NCBI RefSeq assembly: GCF_017939745.1
Contig: NZ_JAGKQQ010000001.1
Coordinates: 1,116,001 to 1,180,000 of the forward strand
Length of the DNA: 64,000 bases
Direction of reading: 5' to 3'
Source: Gemmata palustris
Lineage (GTDB): Bacteria; Planctomycetota; Planctomycetia; Gemmatales; Gemmataceae
The notes under the pieces were generated by a model. It was not told where the DNA came from and made no database searches. It saw only the letters and a program-made list of their open reading frames with translations. This document shows, piece by piece, positions 51,433 through 61,107 of this stretch; positions within the stretch are counted from its first letter, which is position 1; each line of letters begins with the position of its first letter. Both the position numbers and the translations under genes were made by a program.

Positions 51433-53829
51433 TCAGTTGAGGAACAGGAACTCGTTACTCGCCAGGAGCGTCTGGGCGAGCAACTCCCACGCGGGCGGGG
51501 CACCTTCTCGTGCGGGCCGGACCAGTCGCGCGGCGGTTTCTAACTCATCGGACGTCGGGTCGCGCAGGAGCACGCGCTGGAACAGTGCGCGAACGCCGTC
51601 TTCGGTTGTCTTCCCCGCGGTCGTCGCTTTGGCCAGTGCCACGGCCGATTGACGAACGAACGGGCTGTTGAGGAAGTACAGTTGCTGGACCGGTGTGGTC
51701 GTCGCTTCGCGCTTCTCCCCGTGGGCCTTCGGGTCGGGCAGGTCGAACAGTCGGTGAATGTCGGCCGGGCGCTCTCCGCGACTCACCTTGCCATAAACGG
51801 TTCGGCGAACGCTCCGCGGGCTGTCCAGGTTGTCCGATGGCCCGCCACCAGCGAGGTTGAGTTGGCCGCTCACCTGGAGGGTCGCGTCGCGCCACGCTTC
51901 CAGTTCCAGCCGCTTGCGGGGAGCGCGCCACAACCACCGGTTGTCCGGGTCGGCGGCTGCGAACTTCTCATCGTGTCGGGTCGATTGCCGGTACGCCGCG
52001 GACGTCACCAGTTCCCGAACGAGCCATTTCATCGACCAGCGGTTGGCGACGAATCGGGCGGCGAGGTCGTCGAGCAGTTCGGGGTGCGTCGGGCGGTCGC
52101 CGAGCGCGCCGAAGTTGCTCGGAGTCGTAACGATGGGCCGACCGAAGACCCAACCCCAGGTCCGGTTCACGAACACGCGGGCGGTCAACCCGGTCGCGTC
52201 GGAAACGATCGCATCGGCGAGTTCCTTTCGCCCGCTGCCTTCGCGGAACGAGCGCGGTTGGCTCGGCGAGAGCACGGTCGGGAACCGGCGCGCGACGATC
52301 GCGCCCGGTCGGGCCGGGTTGCCGCGAATGAACACGGGAAGGTCGCGATACTTACCGGGCTGGTAGTCGATCACCGTCCAGTCCGGGTTGTCCCCATTGA
52401 CCCACGTCCCGGCGTCCCGAACCACGTTCGCGATCGTTCCCGTATCCAGCCCCTTCTCTTTCTTCTTGAGGTCCGCGACACGCGCCTCGAATTTCTTGAT
52501 TTGCAGATCGAACGGCGTGGGGTCTTTCTTCTCCTTCACGGCCGTTCCGCGCATCTCCTTCGCGTAATCGAGCCGCATGTTCGCGTCGAGCAGGTCGAGC
52601 CGGACGGTCGTGAGCGCGTCCTGGCTCGCGCTGGCGTCGGGCTTCAGCGGGCGCTCGGCGAGCTGCGTGTTCGCCATCACCCCGGCGAGCGCGTAGTAGT
52701 CTTCCGCGGTGATCGGGTCGAACTTGTGGTCGTGGCACCGCGCGCACGCGACCGTCAGCCCGAGGAACCCGCGCGTAATGACGTCCACGCGCTCGTCCCA
52801 TTCGTCGGCGACGAACGCGGAGATCACGTCCTTCGAGAGCTTGGGTTCCTTGTGGTAGACCGGCGAGAGCCCCAGGAACCCGAGCGCTGCGAAATCTGCC
52901 GGTGGGGTGTCGGGGAGCAGGTCGGCAGCCAGTTGAAGGCGGATGAAGCGATCGAACGGAACGTCGGCGTTGAACGCCCCGATGACCCAGTCGCGGTAGC
53001 GGTACGGGAATCGCGGCGGCCGGCACGTCGATTCACCGGTGGAGTTATCTTCTGCGTACCGGGCCACATCGAACCAGTGGCGCGCCCACTTCTCCCCGAA
53101 TCGAGGCGACGCGAGCAACTCATCGACCAGTCGCTCGTAGGCGTCGGCCCGAGTATCCGAGACGAACGCTTCGACCTGCTCAATCGTGGGCGGAAGCCCA
53201 ATAAGATCGAAGTAGATTCGTCGCACGAGTGTGCGGCGATCGGCCAATGGTGCGGGGGTAAGTTTCTGTTCGTCGAGCTTCTTCAGGATGAAGAAGTCCG
53301 CTTTCTGAGCCGGCCACTTCGGGTCCGAAACCTTCGGGGCGGGCTGCTCGGTTACAGGTTTGAACGACCAGAACTCGCGGGCGGGTGTACCCGCGGACGG
53401 GTTCGCGGTTGCGGCCGGGAGCGGCGCGCCCATCTTCACCCACCGCTGGAGATCGGCAACGGCCGTGTCGGGGATCTTCCCTTTGGGCGGCATCGCGGGA
53501 AAGTCCGGGGCGTGCGCCACGACCTTCAGTAACAAGCTGTTTTCGTCTTTGGCTTTGACGAGCGGACCGGATTCACCGCCCTTGCGGATGCCAGTTGGGG
53601 TGTCGAGTTCGAGCCCGCCTTTGGCCTTTTTCGTGCTGACGGCGTGGCAGGAGTAGCAGTGCTCGGCCAGGACCGGCCGCACTTTCTTCTCGAAGAAGTC
53701 GGCGCCCTCATCGGCCCGGCCATTGGTCGGCACGAGAGCGACGAGCAAGAGGGCCGCGGCGAGCCGCACCCGGCCGCAGTACGACCCGGCCGCCCGCGCA
53801 AGTGCGGTCGGGATGCTTCCGACGTGCAT
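51433..53829 (-). CDS. PSCyt1 + DUF1549 + DUF1553 protein
   Basis: 798 residues from ATG 53829. The N-terminal PSCyt1 domain has a haem-binding CYSCHA motif (VRPVLAEHCYSCHAVSTKKA) and the distal LQRWVKMGAP. DUF1549 follows (LVRRIYFDLIGLPPTIEQVE; WARHWFDVARYAEDNST) with a second CARCHDHKFDP. DUF1553 closes the protein (VNRTWGWVFGRPIVTTPSNF; THPELLDDLAARF; LLASNEFLFLN). It is exported and probably binds haem. The translation partner is the DUF1501 protein just downstream. Confidence 0.93.
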   Translation of the reverse strand: MHVGSIPTALARAAGSYCGRVRLAAALLLVALVPTNGRADEGADFFEKKVRPVLAEHCYSCHAVSTKKAKGGLELDTPTGIRKGGESGPLVKAKDENSLLLKVVAHAPDFPAMPPKGKIPDTAVADLQRWVKMGAPLPAATANPSAGTPAREFWSFKPVTEQPAPKVSDPKWPAQKADFFILKKLDEQKLTPAPLADRRTLVRRIYFDLIGLPPTIEQVEAFVSDTRADAYERLVDELLASPRFGEKWARHWFDVARYAEDNSTGESTCRPPRFPYRYRDWVIGAFNADVPFDRFIRLQLAADLLPDTPPADFAALGFLGLSPVYHKEPKLSKDVISAFVADEWDERVDVITRGFLGLTVACARCHDHKFDPITAEDYYALAGVMANTQLAERPLKPDASASQDALTTVRLDLLDANMRLDYAKEMRGTAVKEKKDPTPFDLQIKKFEARVADLKKKEKGLDTGTIANVVRDAGTWVNGDNPDWTVIDYQPGKYRDLPVFIRGNPARPGAIVARRFPTVLSPSQPRSFREGSGRKELADAIVSDATGLTARVFVNRTWGWVFGRPIVTTPSNFGALGDRPTHPELLDDLAARFVANRWSMKWLVRELVTSAAYRQSTRHDEKFAAADPDNRWLWRAPRKRLELEAWRDATLQVSGQLNLAGGGPSDNLDSPRSVRRTVYGKVSRGERPADIHRLFDLPDPKAHGEKREATTTPVQQLYFLNSPFVRQSAVALAKATTAGKTTEDGVRALFQRVLLRDPTSDELETAARLVRPAREGAPPAWELLAQTLLASNEFLFLN

Positions 53830-54434
53830 GACCGTCACCGAGAATTAAGTGCGGAGAGGACGTAGGCGGGTCGAACAAGCTTATGTTAAGTGCGGCGGGT
53901 GCCTTCATCTAGAGTAAAAATCGTTGTGGGCGAACCGCCTCAAGTTGTGCGCAAATGCGGTCATTGCCGTGTTGAAAAGGTGGGGCGGAGAGAGAACACT
54001 CGCTCTACGCGGGCGCGTAGTCTGAAAATCTTTCTCCGTCTACCCTCGACGCGGGAAATTTCGGATTTCGTCTATTTTTTCTTCTTTCACCGGGTATAGT
54101 CAAATCAGCCTCCGGGGGCGGACCCCGGATGGCCAGGAAGATTTTGAACAGGTCTTCGCGTACTCGGTCTGGTATTTCGGCGGATCGGCTTTGAAGCCTA
54201 GCGACAGTTCATTACTGCCTTGCACACGCTCCCAAGCTCGTCAAGCTGGCCCGTTCCACGGTACGCCCTCGTCGTCGATGGTCCCGCTCTCGCGATTAAA
54301 CACACACTTTCGCGACGGTAACCCCAAGGCGCGCGGCGGCCTGTTCACACACGTCTTCCCGGGCGCGATGCCGCGTTCGGTTCAGTTGAGCTCCCGGCCG
54401 GGTCGGTGAAGAAGCCCGTCCGGGGAGGGATGAT
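53830..54434. other. Long 5' region of the RRM gene
   Basis: 605 bp with no convincing gene. It is the divergent region between the DUF1553 gene and the RRM gene. A short hairpin, CCGGGG-GCGGA-CCCCGG, lies at about 54113-54130, preceded by a T-rich stretch; it may be a structured leader of the RRM mRNA. Confidence 0.45.
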
Positions 54435-54881
54435 ATGGCCAGCAAGAATCTGTACGTGGGGAACCTGCCGTTTACGACGACGCAGGCGGACCTGGAGCAA
54501 CTTTTCGGGCAGTACGGCACGGTCACCAAGGTACAGGTGATCTCCGACCGCGAAACGGGTCGGAGCCGCGGGTTCGGCTTCGTCGAGATGTCCAGCGGGG
54601 CCGACGAAGCCGTCGCCGCAATGAACGGCGCCGAGTACCAGGGCCGTCGATTGACGGTCAACGAAGCCAAGCCGCGCGAAGAGCGCCCGCGTGGGGGCGG
54701 CGGTGGCGGGTACGGCGGCGGTGGTGGTGGTGGTGGCGGGTATGGTGGGGGCGGAGGTGGCTACGGTGGCGGTGGCGGCCGTGGCGGTAACCGTGGTGGG
54801 TATGGTGGGGGCGGCGGTGGTGGTGGTGGCTACGGCGGCGGGTACGGTGGGGGCGGCGGTGGCCGCGGCGACCGGTACTAA
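54435..54881 (+). CDS. RRM RNA-binding protein with Gly-rich tail
   Basis: 148 residues. One RRM at about 3-80 has RNP2 LYVGNL and RNP1 RGFGFVEM. The tail is a Gly/Tyr low-complexity array (GGGGYGGGGG repeats with interspersed Arg) of about 60 residues, like cyanobacterial Rbp proteins and eukaryotic glycine-rich RNA-binding proteins. It is likely a cold- or stress-related RNA chaperone. A strong terminator follows directly, so it is a single-gene unit. Confidence 0.93.
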   Translation: MASKNLYVGNLPFTTTQADLEQLFGQYGTVTKVQVISDRETGRSRGFGFVEMSSGADEAVAAMNGAEYQGRRLTVNEAKPREERPRGGGGGGYGGGGGGGGGYGGGGGGYGGGGGRGGNRGGYGGGGGGGGGYGGGYGGGGGGRGDRY

Positions 54882-54918
54882 ACGAATCGCACACAACATC
54901 AACTGATTGAACAAATCG

Positions 54919-54956
54919 CGCGGCCGACCCAATAGTGGGTCGGCCGCGTTTTTATT
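54919..54956 (+). terminator. Intrinsic terminator of the RRM gene
   Basis: A perfect 13-bp stem CGCGGCCGACCCA/TGGGTCGGCCGCG with a 4-nt loop is followed by TTTTTATT. Confidence 0.9.
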
Positions 54957-55254
54957 GCCTGTCGCTCCACAGAACGCACAGGGCTTCCGCCCGGTGCTAC
55001 AAACGCCGGCCGCTCCGCGGCGGCAGAGGCGTTTCTGTCTTCGCTCTGGAGAGCCACCTTTCATAGCACTGGGCTTCTGCCCGGCGTACTTTCTCACCCC
55101 GAATACCGCTCGAGTGGGCGAGAAATATTTACTGAATTTCCGTTCACTGAATGCGTATAATTCCCCTATCGGGCGTGTCTTGAAAAACCCCGGTAGTGCC
55201 AGGGCCGTTCGCGGTCATCACAAATGACCACAAACCGTCGCAGTTCAGGCGCGA

Positions 55255-55272
55255 ATGTTAGTTGTTGTTAGC
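55255..55272 (+). promoter_or_regulatory. ATGTTAGTTGTTGTTAGC motif, distal copy
   Basis: Matches the distal motif upstream of the TIGR03067 gene (5319-5336, minus) at 16 of 18 positions. Confidence 0.45.
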
Positions 55273-55326
55273 CGCTCGAAGTGTGTTTTTGCTTGCCAAT
55301 GCAGGTACCGGGTCGGTCGGCCGAAA

Positions 55327-55344
55327 ATGTTAGCAATTGTTAGC
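55327..55344 (+). promoter_or_regulatory. ATGTTAGCAATTGTTAGC motif, proximal copy
   Basis: A tandem TGTTAGC/TTGTTAGC element about 110 bp before the sigma factor start. It is preceded by AAA, as is the copy at 5191-5206. Confidence 0.45.
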
Positions 55345-55452
55345 CCCGCTGCCGGCCGGCCCGAGATTCGGGGTCGGTGAAAATAGTGGGAACAATTCGG
55401 CCCTGGCCGACCAATGTTCCCCGACGCGGCCCGTGGGCGTCAGGAGAAAGCC

Positions 55453-57240
55453 GTGGCAATGTCGGAGAAATCGCTCGCTCACATCCTCCCGGAACTCGCG
55501 CGGTGCCGCTACGAGAGCGTGCCCGACGACGCGCTGGTGAACCGGTACGTCCACGAGCGCGACGAGGGGGCGTTCGCCGAACTGGTTCAGCGCCACGGGG
55601 CGATGGTGCTGGCGGTGTGCCGCCGGGTGCTGCGCAACTCCGCCGACGCGGACGACGTCTTTCAGGCCACGTTCATGGTGCTGGCGCGGAAGGCGGGGGC
55701 GATCCGGCCCGCGGGTGCGGTCGGTCAGTGGCTGCATGGCGTCGCGTTCCGGACCGCGCGGGAGGCCCTCCGACGGGCCGCTCGGCGGAGAGCGAAGGAG
55801 AGTCGTGTGGTGCCCCGCGAGCCGATCCCGGAACCCGTCGCGACGGACGTGCGACACGTGCTCGATGCCGAACTGGACCGGCTCCCGAAAACGTTCGCGC
55901 AGGTGCTCATCCTCTGCGACATGGAGGGGCGCACGCGGCGCGACGTGGCCGCGCTGCTGAATCTGCCGGAAGGGACGGTTGCGAGTCGGCTCGCTCGTGC
56001 CCGCGAAATGCTCGCCGCACGACTCACCCGGCGCGGCATGGGCTTGACGGCGGGTGCTGTGGCGGCCGTTTTGTCCGCAGATGTGGGTGTCGCGGCTCCG
56101 TCCGAGTTACTCGCGAGAACCGCGAGCGCGGCGTTCGAGTTCGGTACCGGGCGCCTGGCGGAGTCCGCTTCTCCCGGCGCGCTGGCGCTCGTGAACGCGA
56201 TCCTGCGTGCCAACGGTGCTCAACTCAAGTTTCTCGTCGCGGGTCTGGTGGTTGTGGTGGCGGCCGTCGGTGGTTGGGCCGCGATAGGTGATTCCCGCCC
56301 GCAACCGGACTCCGAACGAGCAAGCCCGACGAACGGTGACGCTGCAAAGCAAACGCAGCCGCTCGCGGTCCCAGATCCCAATGCCACACTTCGTGCGAGG
56401 TTAGCCGGGCAGTGGAAGGTGGACGGGGGCACCCGAGACGAGCGCCCCCTGACCGATTGGGAGAAGAGCGGGTTCCGGTTCGATTTCAACCTATCGGGCG
56501 CTCTGGCCGTTCACCGCGGACTGATCCGGGACCAGCGCGCGTTCACCTGGGCGATCGAGCCGAATGCCACGCCACCGGCGCTCGTGTTGACGCCACCCGA
56601 TGGAAATAAGGCGGGAGCGATCCGCGTCGCCTTTGAGCTTCGGGAGGGTGCTCTCACGCTGTCGTGGGACGAGCCGCAGTTGGGTCGGGGCAGCCCTCGT
56701 GGGGTGCAGGCGGTGAACTGCAGACTGGTGCTCTCGAAGGTCGCTTCGGCCGATACCCCGGACAAGTTGGTGGTCGCTCCAGCGCCGCAAAATGTCGTCG
56801 GCTCGCGGCTCGCGGGTTCGTGGGACGCGGACACCGTGCTGAACGGGCGCCTGGGCCTCGCGGCGGAACGAGCGCCGCGCGATCCGCCGAGCAAAACCAC
56901 ACTCACTTTCACGAGTGACCCGACCACCGCTCGTAATGTACCGCCCGCGTACCGCGCGCTGTTCGCGGACAAGCGGGTCTACTTGGCCGGGGTGATGGCG
57001 GTGGTCGGTGATTCGCGCGAACCGGTGCGACACCGGTTCCTGTTGATCGAGCACGCAGGGAACGCGCTCCTCGTCTACTTCGTTCCGCACGACCGGGACG
57101 AATGGAGCTGCGAGGAGGCCGCGACCGTGATGCTCGTGCCGGGCGCGGAGCGGGAAAAGGATCTGCTGTTCCTGTCGGCGTTCGAGGCTGCGCCGCACGC
57201 GCCGGTCGGCGGCTTCCGGCGCGCGTCGCTGAAGAAGTGA
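55453..57240 (+). CDS. ECF sigma factor fused through a membrane helix to TIGR03067-like domains
   Basis: 595 residues if started at GTG 55453, which has AGGAG 6 nt upstream; ATG 55459 is the alternative. Region 2 is at about 35-105 (AFAELVQRHGAMVLAVCRRV; DADDVFQATFMVLARKAGAI) and region 4 at about 140-195 (LDRLPKTFAQVLILCDMEG; TRRDVAALLNLPEGTVASRL). A membrane helix (FLVAGLVVVVAAVGGWAAIG, about 257-277) places the rest outside. The exported part holds two TIGR03067-like modules (ARLAGQWKVDGGTRDERPLT; SRLAGSWDADTVLNGRLG). It is likely controlled by the state of the external part, perhaps by proteolysis. It shares upstream motifs with the TIGR03067 gene at 4.5 kb. Confidence 0.9.
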   Translation: MAMSEKSLAHILPELARCRYESVPDDALVNRYVHERDEGAFAELVQRHGAMVLAVCRRVLRNSADADDVFQATFMVLARKAGAIRPAGAVGQWLHGVAFRTAREALRRAARRRAKESRVVPREPIPEPVATDVRHVLDAELDRLPKTFAQVLILCDMEGRTRRDVAALLNLPEGTVASRLARAREMLAARLTRRGMGLTAGAVAAVLSADVGVAAPSELLARTASAAFEFGTGRLAESASPGALALVNAILRANGAQLKFLVAGLVVVVAAVGGWAAIGDSRPQPDSERASPTNGDAAKQTQPLAVPDPNATLRARLAGQWKVDGGTRDERPLTDWEKSGFRFDFNLSGALAVHRGLIRDQRAFTWAIEPNATPPALVLTPPDGNKAGAIRVAFELREGALTLSWDEPQLGRGSPRGVQAVNCRLVLSKVASADTPDKLVVAPAPQNVVGSRLAGSWDADTVLNGRLGLAAERAPRDPPSKTTLTFTSDPTTARNVPPAYRALFADKRVYLAGVMAVVGDSREPVRHRFLLIEHAGNALLVYFVPHDRDEWSCEEAATVMLVPGAEREKDLLFLSAFEAAPHAPVGGFRRASLKK

Positions 57241-57268
57241 GTCAACAATCGCCCGAGGAGTTCGAGTC

Positions 57269-58870
57269 ATGTTCGTGTGCCGAAGTGTGCTGATCGCGGG
57301 CGTTGCCCTGCTCGGCCTCGCGCCGATCGCCACGGGAGCTCCCGACCCACCTCCCGAGGCCAGCCCCGTGGGGACGTGGTGGGTCGAGGGTAACGATTTC
57401 TACGGCGAACTCGTCATCAAGGAAATCAAGGACGGAAAGGTGGCGGGCACCATTTACGACCAGCCGATCACCGGGACTTACGATCACAGCACGGGTCAGT
57501 TGACATTCACCCGCTTTGAGAAGGCCGGTGACGCGACGGGCTACCAGTCGTGGGTCGGCACACTGGTGCCGGTTTCCGATGCGAAACCGACACAGTACCG
57601 GTTGATGGGGACTTACAAATCCGCCGCCGGGTCGAGATGCAGACAGGTGGACAAGGAGTACACGTGGGCCGCGTGGGGTAAAAACGAGGCCGCGGAGCGC
57701 GCCTTGCGATTCGTGATGGAGCGCGGGGGGCGGTTCGCGCTGCGGCCCAAAGTGGTGAAGAGCATACACGTCTTCGAGGAGGTTCCGAAAAACAACCCGC
57801 GCGAACTGCTCCGGGTGCGGGCCAGTTTCGAGTTCGTGGAACGACTCGACCTCTCGGACGTTCGTGTTCGTGACGAAGACCTCAAAGAACTCGCCGGGTT
57901 GAAACACCTCCACCACCTCATCCTCAACAACACGGCCGTGACAGGAACCGGCATCGCCGCACTGTCTGGAGTGGAGCGCCTGCTCTGGCTCGATATGGCC
58001 CATACGAAAGTCACGACCGCCGGGCTGAAAGAAATCGCCGCGTTTCCCGTCATCAACACGATCAACCTGACCGCGGCAGACGTGCGCGACGCGGACCTGA
58101 AAGAACTGGCCCAGCTCCCGGAACTTTTCAGTCTGAGCCTAGCGGGGGCGAACGTCACCGACGCGGGTTTGAAGGGGCTGGCCGGACTTCGCGCACTCAA
58201 GTACCTCGACCTGAGTAACACCTCGATCTCGGGTGAGGGGCTCGCGGAACTGGCCGGTCTGAAGTACCTGAAGGAACTGAAACTGGACAACACGACCCTG
58301 ACGGACGCAGGTATGAAGGCGCTCGCTAGCGTGTCGAGCCTCGAGGATCTGCACATGAAGAACGCCAAGGCAACCGAAGAGGGCTTAAAAGAACTGGGGA
58401 GCTTGAAGAAGTTGACCAGGCTGGACCTAACCCGGGTGCCCGTTACAGATGCGGTTTTAAGCGTGTGGGGCGGCTTGAGTGACCTTCGAGTTTTGGACCT
58501 GAGCCAGAGCCGCGTGACCGATCGGGCGTTTCAGGAACTCGCACGGTTGACGTCGTTGCAGGATCTGTACCTCGATGGCGCGCCCGTCACGGGCAAGGGC
58601 GCTTCCAAACTGGCCGGTTTGACCTTTCTCGACCGAATCGATCTGAACAACACGAAAGTGAGTAACGCAGAACTGCGCGAACTGGCTCAACTCAAAAACG
58701 TGCGGTCGATCCGGCTCGAGGGCACCTTGATTACCGATGACGGGTTGGACGACGAGGTCGTTCGCGGGTTGGATTACCCGGGCGATTTGTGGCTGCGGAA
58801 CACCAAAGTCACCAAAACGCGGGTCGCAGAGTTAAAGAAGCAGGGCTTCCGCCGGGTTATTCTGCGCTAA
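57269..58870 (+). CDS. Exported leucine-rich-repeat protein
   Basis: 533 residues with a signal peptide (MFVCRSVLIAGVALLGLAPI). Residues about 30-150 are a beta-rich domain (PVGTWWVEGNDFYGELVIKE). From about 185 to the end there are some thirteen LRRs of 24 residues of the type LKELAGLKHLHHLILNNTAV and LKGLAGLRALKYLDLSNTSI, similar to GALA/internalin-type repeats. It is probably a protein-binding surface or periplasmic protein. It starts 28 bp after the ECF fusion gene and is probably co-transcribed with it. Confidence 0.9.
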   Translation: MFVCRSVLIAGVALLGLAPIATGAPDPPPEASPVGTWWVEGNDFYGELVIKEIKDGKVAGTIYDQPITGTYDHSTGQLTFTRFEKAGDATGYQSWVGTLVPVSDAKPTQYRLMGTYKSAAGSRCRQVDKEYTWAAWGKNEAAERALRFVMERGGRFALRPKVVKSIHVFEEVPKNNPRELLRVRASFEFVERLDLSDVRVRDEDLKELAGLKHLHHLILNNTAVTGTGIAALSGVERLLWLDMAHTKVTTAGLKEIAAFPVINTINLTAADVRDADLKELAQLPELFSLSLAGANVTDAGLKGLAGLRALKYLDLSNTSISGEGLAELAGLKYLKELKLDNTTLTDAGMKALASVSSLEDLHMKNAKATEEGLKELGSLKKLTRLDLTRVPVTDAVLSVWGGLSDLRVLDLSQSRVTDRAFQELARLTSLQDLYLDGAPVTGKGASKLAGLTFLDRIDLNNTKVSNAELRELAQLKNVRSIRLEGTLITDDGLDDEVVRGLDYPGDLWLRNTKVTKTRVAELKKQGFRRVILR

Positions 58871-58921
58871 ACGGTCCGATTCGAGGCCGGTGGCGGGAGT
58901 CGCGCCGGCTGGGAGACAGGG

Positions 58922-58958
58922 GAAGGGCGCGCGGGGACGATTTCCCCGCGCGCCCTTC
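58922..58958 (+). terminator. Hairpin after the LRR gene
   Basis: A perfect 15-bp stem GAAGGGCGCGCGGGG/CCCCGCGCGCCCTTC with a 7-nt loop lies 51 bp past the stop. There is no T-tract, so termination is plausible but not certain. Confidence 0.6.
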
Positions 58959-59033
58959 TCCGCGTGTGCGTAACCGATTGCGCGCGGATCCGTAGCATAC
59001 CTCCATATCGCCACTGCATTTTGGAGGTTTCGC

Positions 59034-60491
59034 ATGTCCGCTGTTCCCCCCGTCAAGAACCGCCAACTGTACATCGACGGCGCGTGGTGCGACGCCTCCA
59101 CCGGTAAGAAGCTCGGGGTCATCAACCCGGCCACGGAAGAGAACATCGCGGAGGTCAGCTTCGGGAACCGCGCGGACGCGGCGCGGGCCGTCGCTGCGGC
59201 CTCGGCCGCGCTGCCGGCGTGGATGAAGCTCACGGCCTACGACCGCGCGAAGGTGCTAAAGAAGACCGCCGACCTCATGCGCGAGCGCGCCGACGCCTTG
59301 GCCCGCACGATGACGATGGAGCAGGGCAAGCCCGTCGTCGAAGCGAAGGGCGAGGTGATGCACTCCGCCGACACCTTCGAGTGGTTCGCGGAAGAGGGCA
59401 AGCGGGCCTACGGGCAGGTGATCCCGCAATCGAACCCGGCCAAGCGCCACATGACCATCAAGCACCCGGTCGGGGTAGTGGGCGCGATCGGGCCGTGGAA
59501 CTTCCCCATCACGCTGCAGGCGCGCAAGATCGCGCCCGCACTCGCGGCCGGCTGCACCATCGTGTGCAAGCCCGCGAGCCAGACCCCGCTCTCGCTCATC
59601 GGCGTGTTCGAGTGCCTCATCGACGCGGGATTACCGAAGGGCGTCGCCAACCTGGTGATCGGCTCGGCCAGCGAGATCAGCGACGAGTTCATGCAGAACG
59701 AGGCGGTCCGGAAGATCAGCTTCACCGGCTCGACCGACGTCGGCAAGCGGCTCATGAAGCAGGCCGCCGATCAAGTGAAGCGCCTCAGCCTCGAACTCGG
59801 CGGGCACGCCCCGTTCATCGTGTTCCCGGACGCGGACCCCGAGGTCGTCGCGAAGGCCGCGGTGCTCGGCAAGTTCCGCAACAACGGTCAGGTGTGCATC
59901 AGCCCCAGCCGGTTCTTCGTTCACAAGGACATCGAGAAGCGCTTCACGGAGGTCGCGGTCGCCGAGGCGAAGAACCTCAAGATGGGCAACGGGCTCGACG
60001 AGGGCGTCGTGGTAGGACCGATGTTCGAGAAGAAGGCGATGGACGGCACGCAGGCCCTCATCGACGACGCGAAGGGCAAGGGGGCGAAGATTCTGACCGG
60101 GGGTGGGAAGTCCACGCGCTTCGAGAAGGGCTACTTCTTCGAGCCGACCATCCTCACGGGGCTCTCGCAGGACGCGCGGATTCTGACGGACGAGCCGTTC
60201 GCGCCCGTTATGCCGGTTCTGGACTTCACGAAACTCGACGACGTGATCGCCGCCGCGAACAACACGAAGTACGGACTCGCGGCATACGTGTTCACGAACG
60301 ACCTGAGCATTGCGTGGCGGATGGCTGAGGGGCTGGAGGCCGGGATCATCGGTCTGAACGACCCGGTTCCCGCAACGCCTCAATGCCCGTTCGGTGGCAT
60401 GAAGGAATCCGGTATGGGGCGCGAACTCGCCCACGAGGGGCTCGAAGCCTATTTGGAGACAAAGTACGTCTCAATGATGCTCCGCGGATAG
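59034..60491 (+). CDS. gabD: NAD(P)-dependent succinate-semialdehyde dehydrogenase (GabD-like)
   Basis: 485 residues, the normal length. Conserved motifs are GAIGPWNFPITLQARKIAPA, KPASQTPLSL, ISFTGSTDVGKRLMKQAADQ, the general-base Glu in LELGGHAPFIVFPDAD, the catalytic Cys in NNGQVCISPSRFFV, and EPFAPVMPVLDF. The reaction is oxidation of succinate semialdehyde to succinate in GABA breakdown; a related semialdehyde substrate cannot be excluded. GGAGG lies 9 nt before the ATG. It appears to be a single-gene unit. Confidence 0.9.
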   Translation: MSAVPPVKNRQLYIDGAWCDASTGKKLGVINPATEENIAEVSFGNRADAARAVAAASAALPAWMKLTAYDRAKVLKKTADLMRERADALARTMTMEQGKPVVEAKGEVMHSADTFEWFAEEGKRAYGQVIPQSNPAKRHMTIKHPVGVVGAIGPWNFPITLQARKIAPALAAGCTIVCKPASQTPLSLIGVFECLIDAGLPKGVANLVIGSASEISDEFMQNEAVRKISFTGSTDVGKRLMKQAADQVKRLSLELGGHAPFIVFPDADPEVVAKAAVLGKFRNNGQVCISPSRFFVHKDIEKRFTEVAVAEAKNLKMGNGLDEGVVVGPMFEKKAMDGTQALIDDAKGKGAKILTGGGKSTRFEKGYFFEPTILTGLSQDARILTDEPFAPVMPVLDFTKLDDVIAAANNTKYGLAAYVFTNDLSIAWRMAEGLEAGIIGLNDPVPATPQCPFGGMKESGMGRELAHEGLEAYLETKYVSMMLRG

Positions 60492-60789
60492 CATCATTTG
60501 TCAGGGAGACTCGTAACAACTCTCAGCCGGGGACGCTTTTAGGATAAGAACGTCTCCGGGATGTTCTGCGAGTGATCGGGTGTATTCGGGGCCAGCGACG
60601 CGAGTTGCAAAAGTGGCGCAGAAGCTGGGATCGGTTCCGCGGGGACCGATCCCGGTTCTAATCGCCTGCCCATGATCTCCGAAAAAACTCTACACAAGAC
60701 TCGACGGACGTGGTAAAGATGTAGGTGATCCGTTACGAATAGTATCAGTAACGCCCAAGCAACGGGGCGCGTCTCCCAGGTGATTCGCC
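60492..60789. other. Intergenic region
   Basis: 298 bp upstream of the small Gly-rich protein gene. No gene, repeat or strong hairpin was recognised; it presumably carries the promoter of the ygiC-like cluster. Confidence 0.4.
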
Positions 60790-61083
60790 ATGACCCGTAT
60801 GTCCCGTGAGTTCTCGCTCGTCCTGCTCGGCGCCGGTCTGATGACCACCGGGTACTTCATGTGGCCGGAGCAGAACTACGACAAAGAAGTCGATAAGCAG
60901 GCCGAAAAGCGCGTCGGCGGCCGCTCCCGGAGCGGTGGTGGTGCCTTCATCTTCATCGGCCACTTTGGTGGCGGTGGCCCCTCTTCCGTGAGTGGCGGCG
61001 GGCGCTCCCCGGCAATGGCCAGCGTCTCGAAGGGCGGCTTCGGCTCCGTCGGCGGGCGCGTCGGCGGCGGCTTCGGTGGCTGA
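60790..61083 (+). CDS. Small membrane protein with Gly/Ser-rich tail
   Basis: 97 residues; ATG 60799 is an alternative start. A single hydrophobic helix (FSLVLLGAGLMTTGYFMW) is followed by a basic segment (DKQAEKRVGGRSRS) and a Gly-rich tail (GRVGGGFGG). No family was recognised. It lies 128 bp before the YgiC-like ATP-grasp gene on the same strand. In enterobacteria ygiC is likewise preceded by a small envelope protein gene (ygiB), but I see no sequence similarity to YgiB. Confidence 0.7.
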   Translation: MTRMSREFSLVLLGAGLMTTGYFMWPEQNYDKEVDKQAEKRVGGRSRSGGGAFIFIGHFGGGGPSSVSGGGRSPAMASVSKGGFGSVGGRVGGGFGG

Positions 61084-61107
61084 TCCGCGCCCCGCGGAAT
61101 GAACAAT

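Larger units (their letters stand above)
54957..55452. other. Intergenic region with diverged repeat units and TGTTAGC motifs
   Basis: 496 bp. About 54965-55095 holds two diverged units of a GGGCTTCYGCCCGGYG type repeat (CAGGGCTTCCGCCCGGTGCT and CTGGGCTTCTGCCCGGCGTA). Further on are the two TGTTAGC motifs listed separately. No gene was seen. Confidence 0.55.

Noticed and set aside
54658-54906. Frames rich in His/Arg or Val/Ala over the Gly-rich tail of the RRM gene
   Set aside because: They are shadows of the GGN-rich low-complexity coding sequence.
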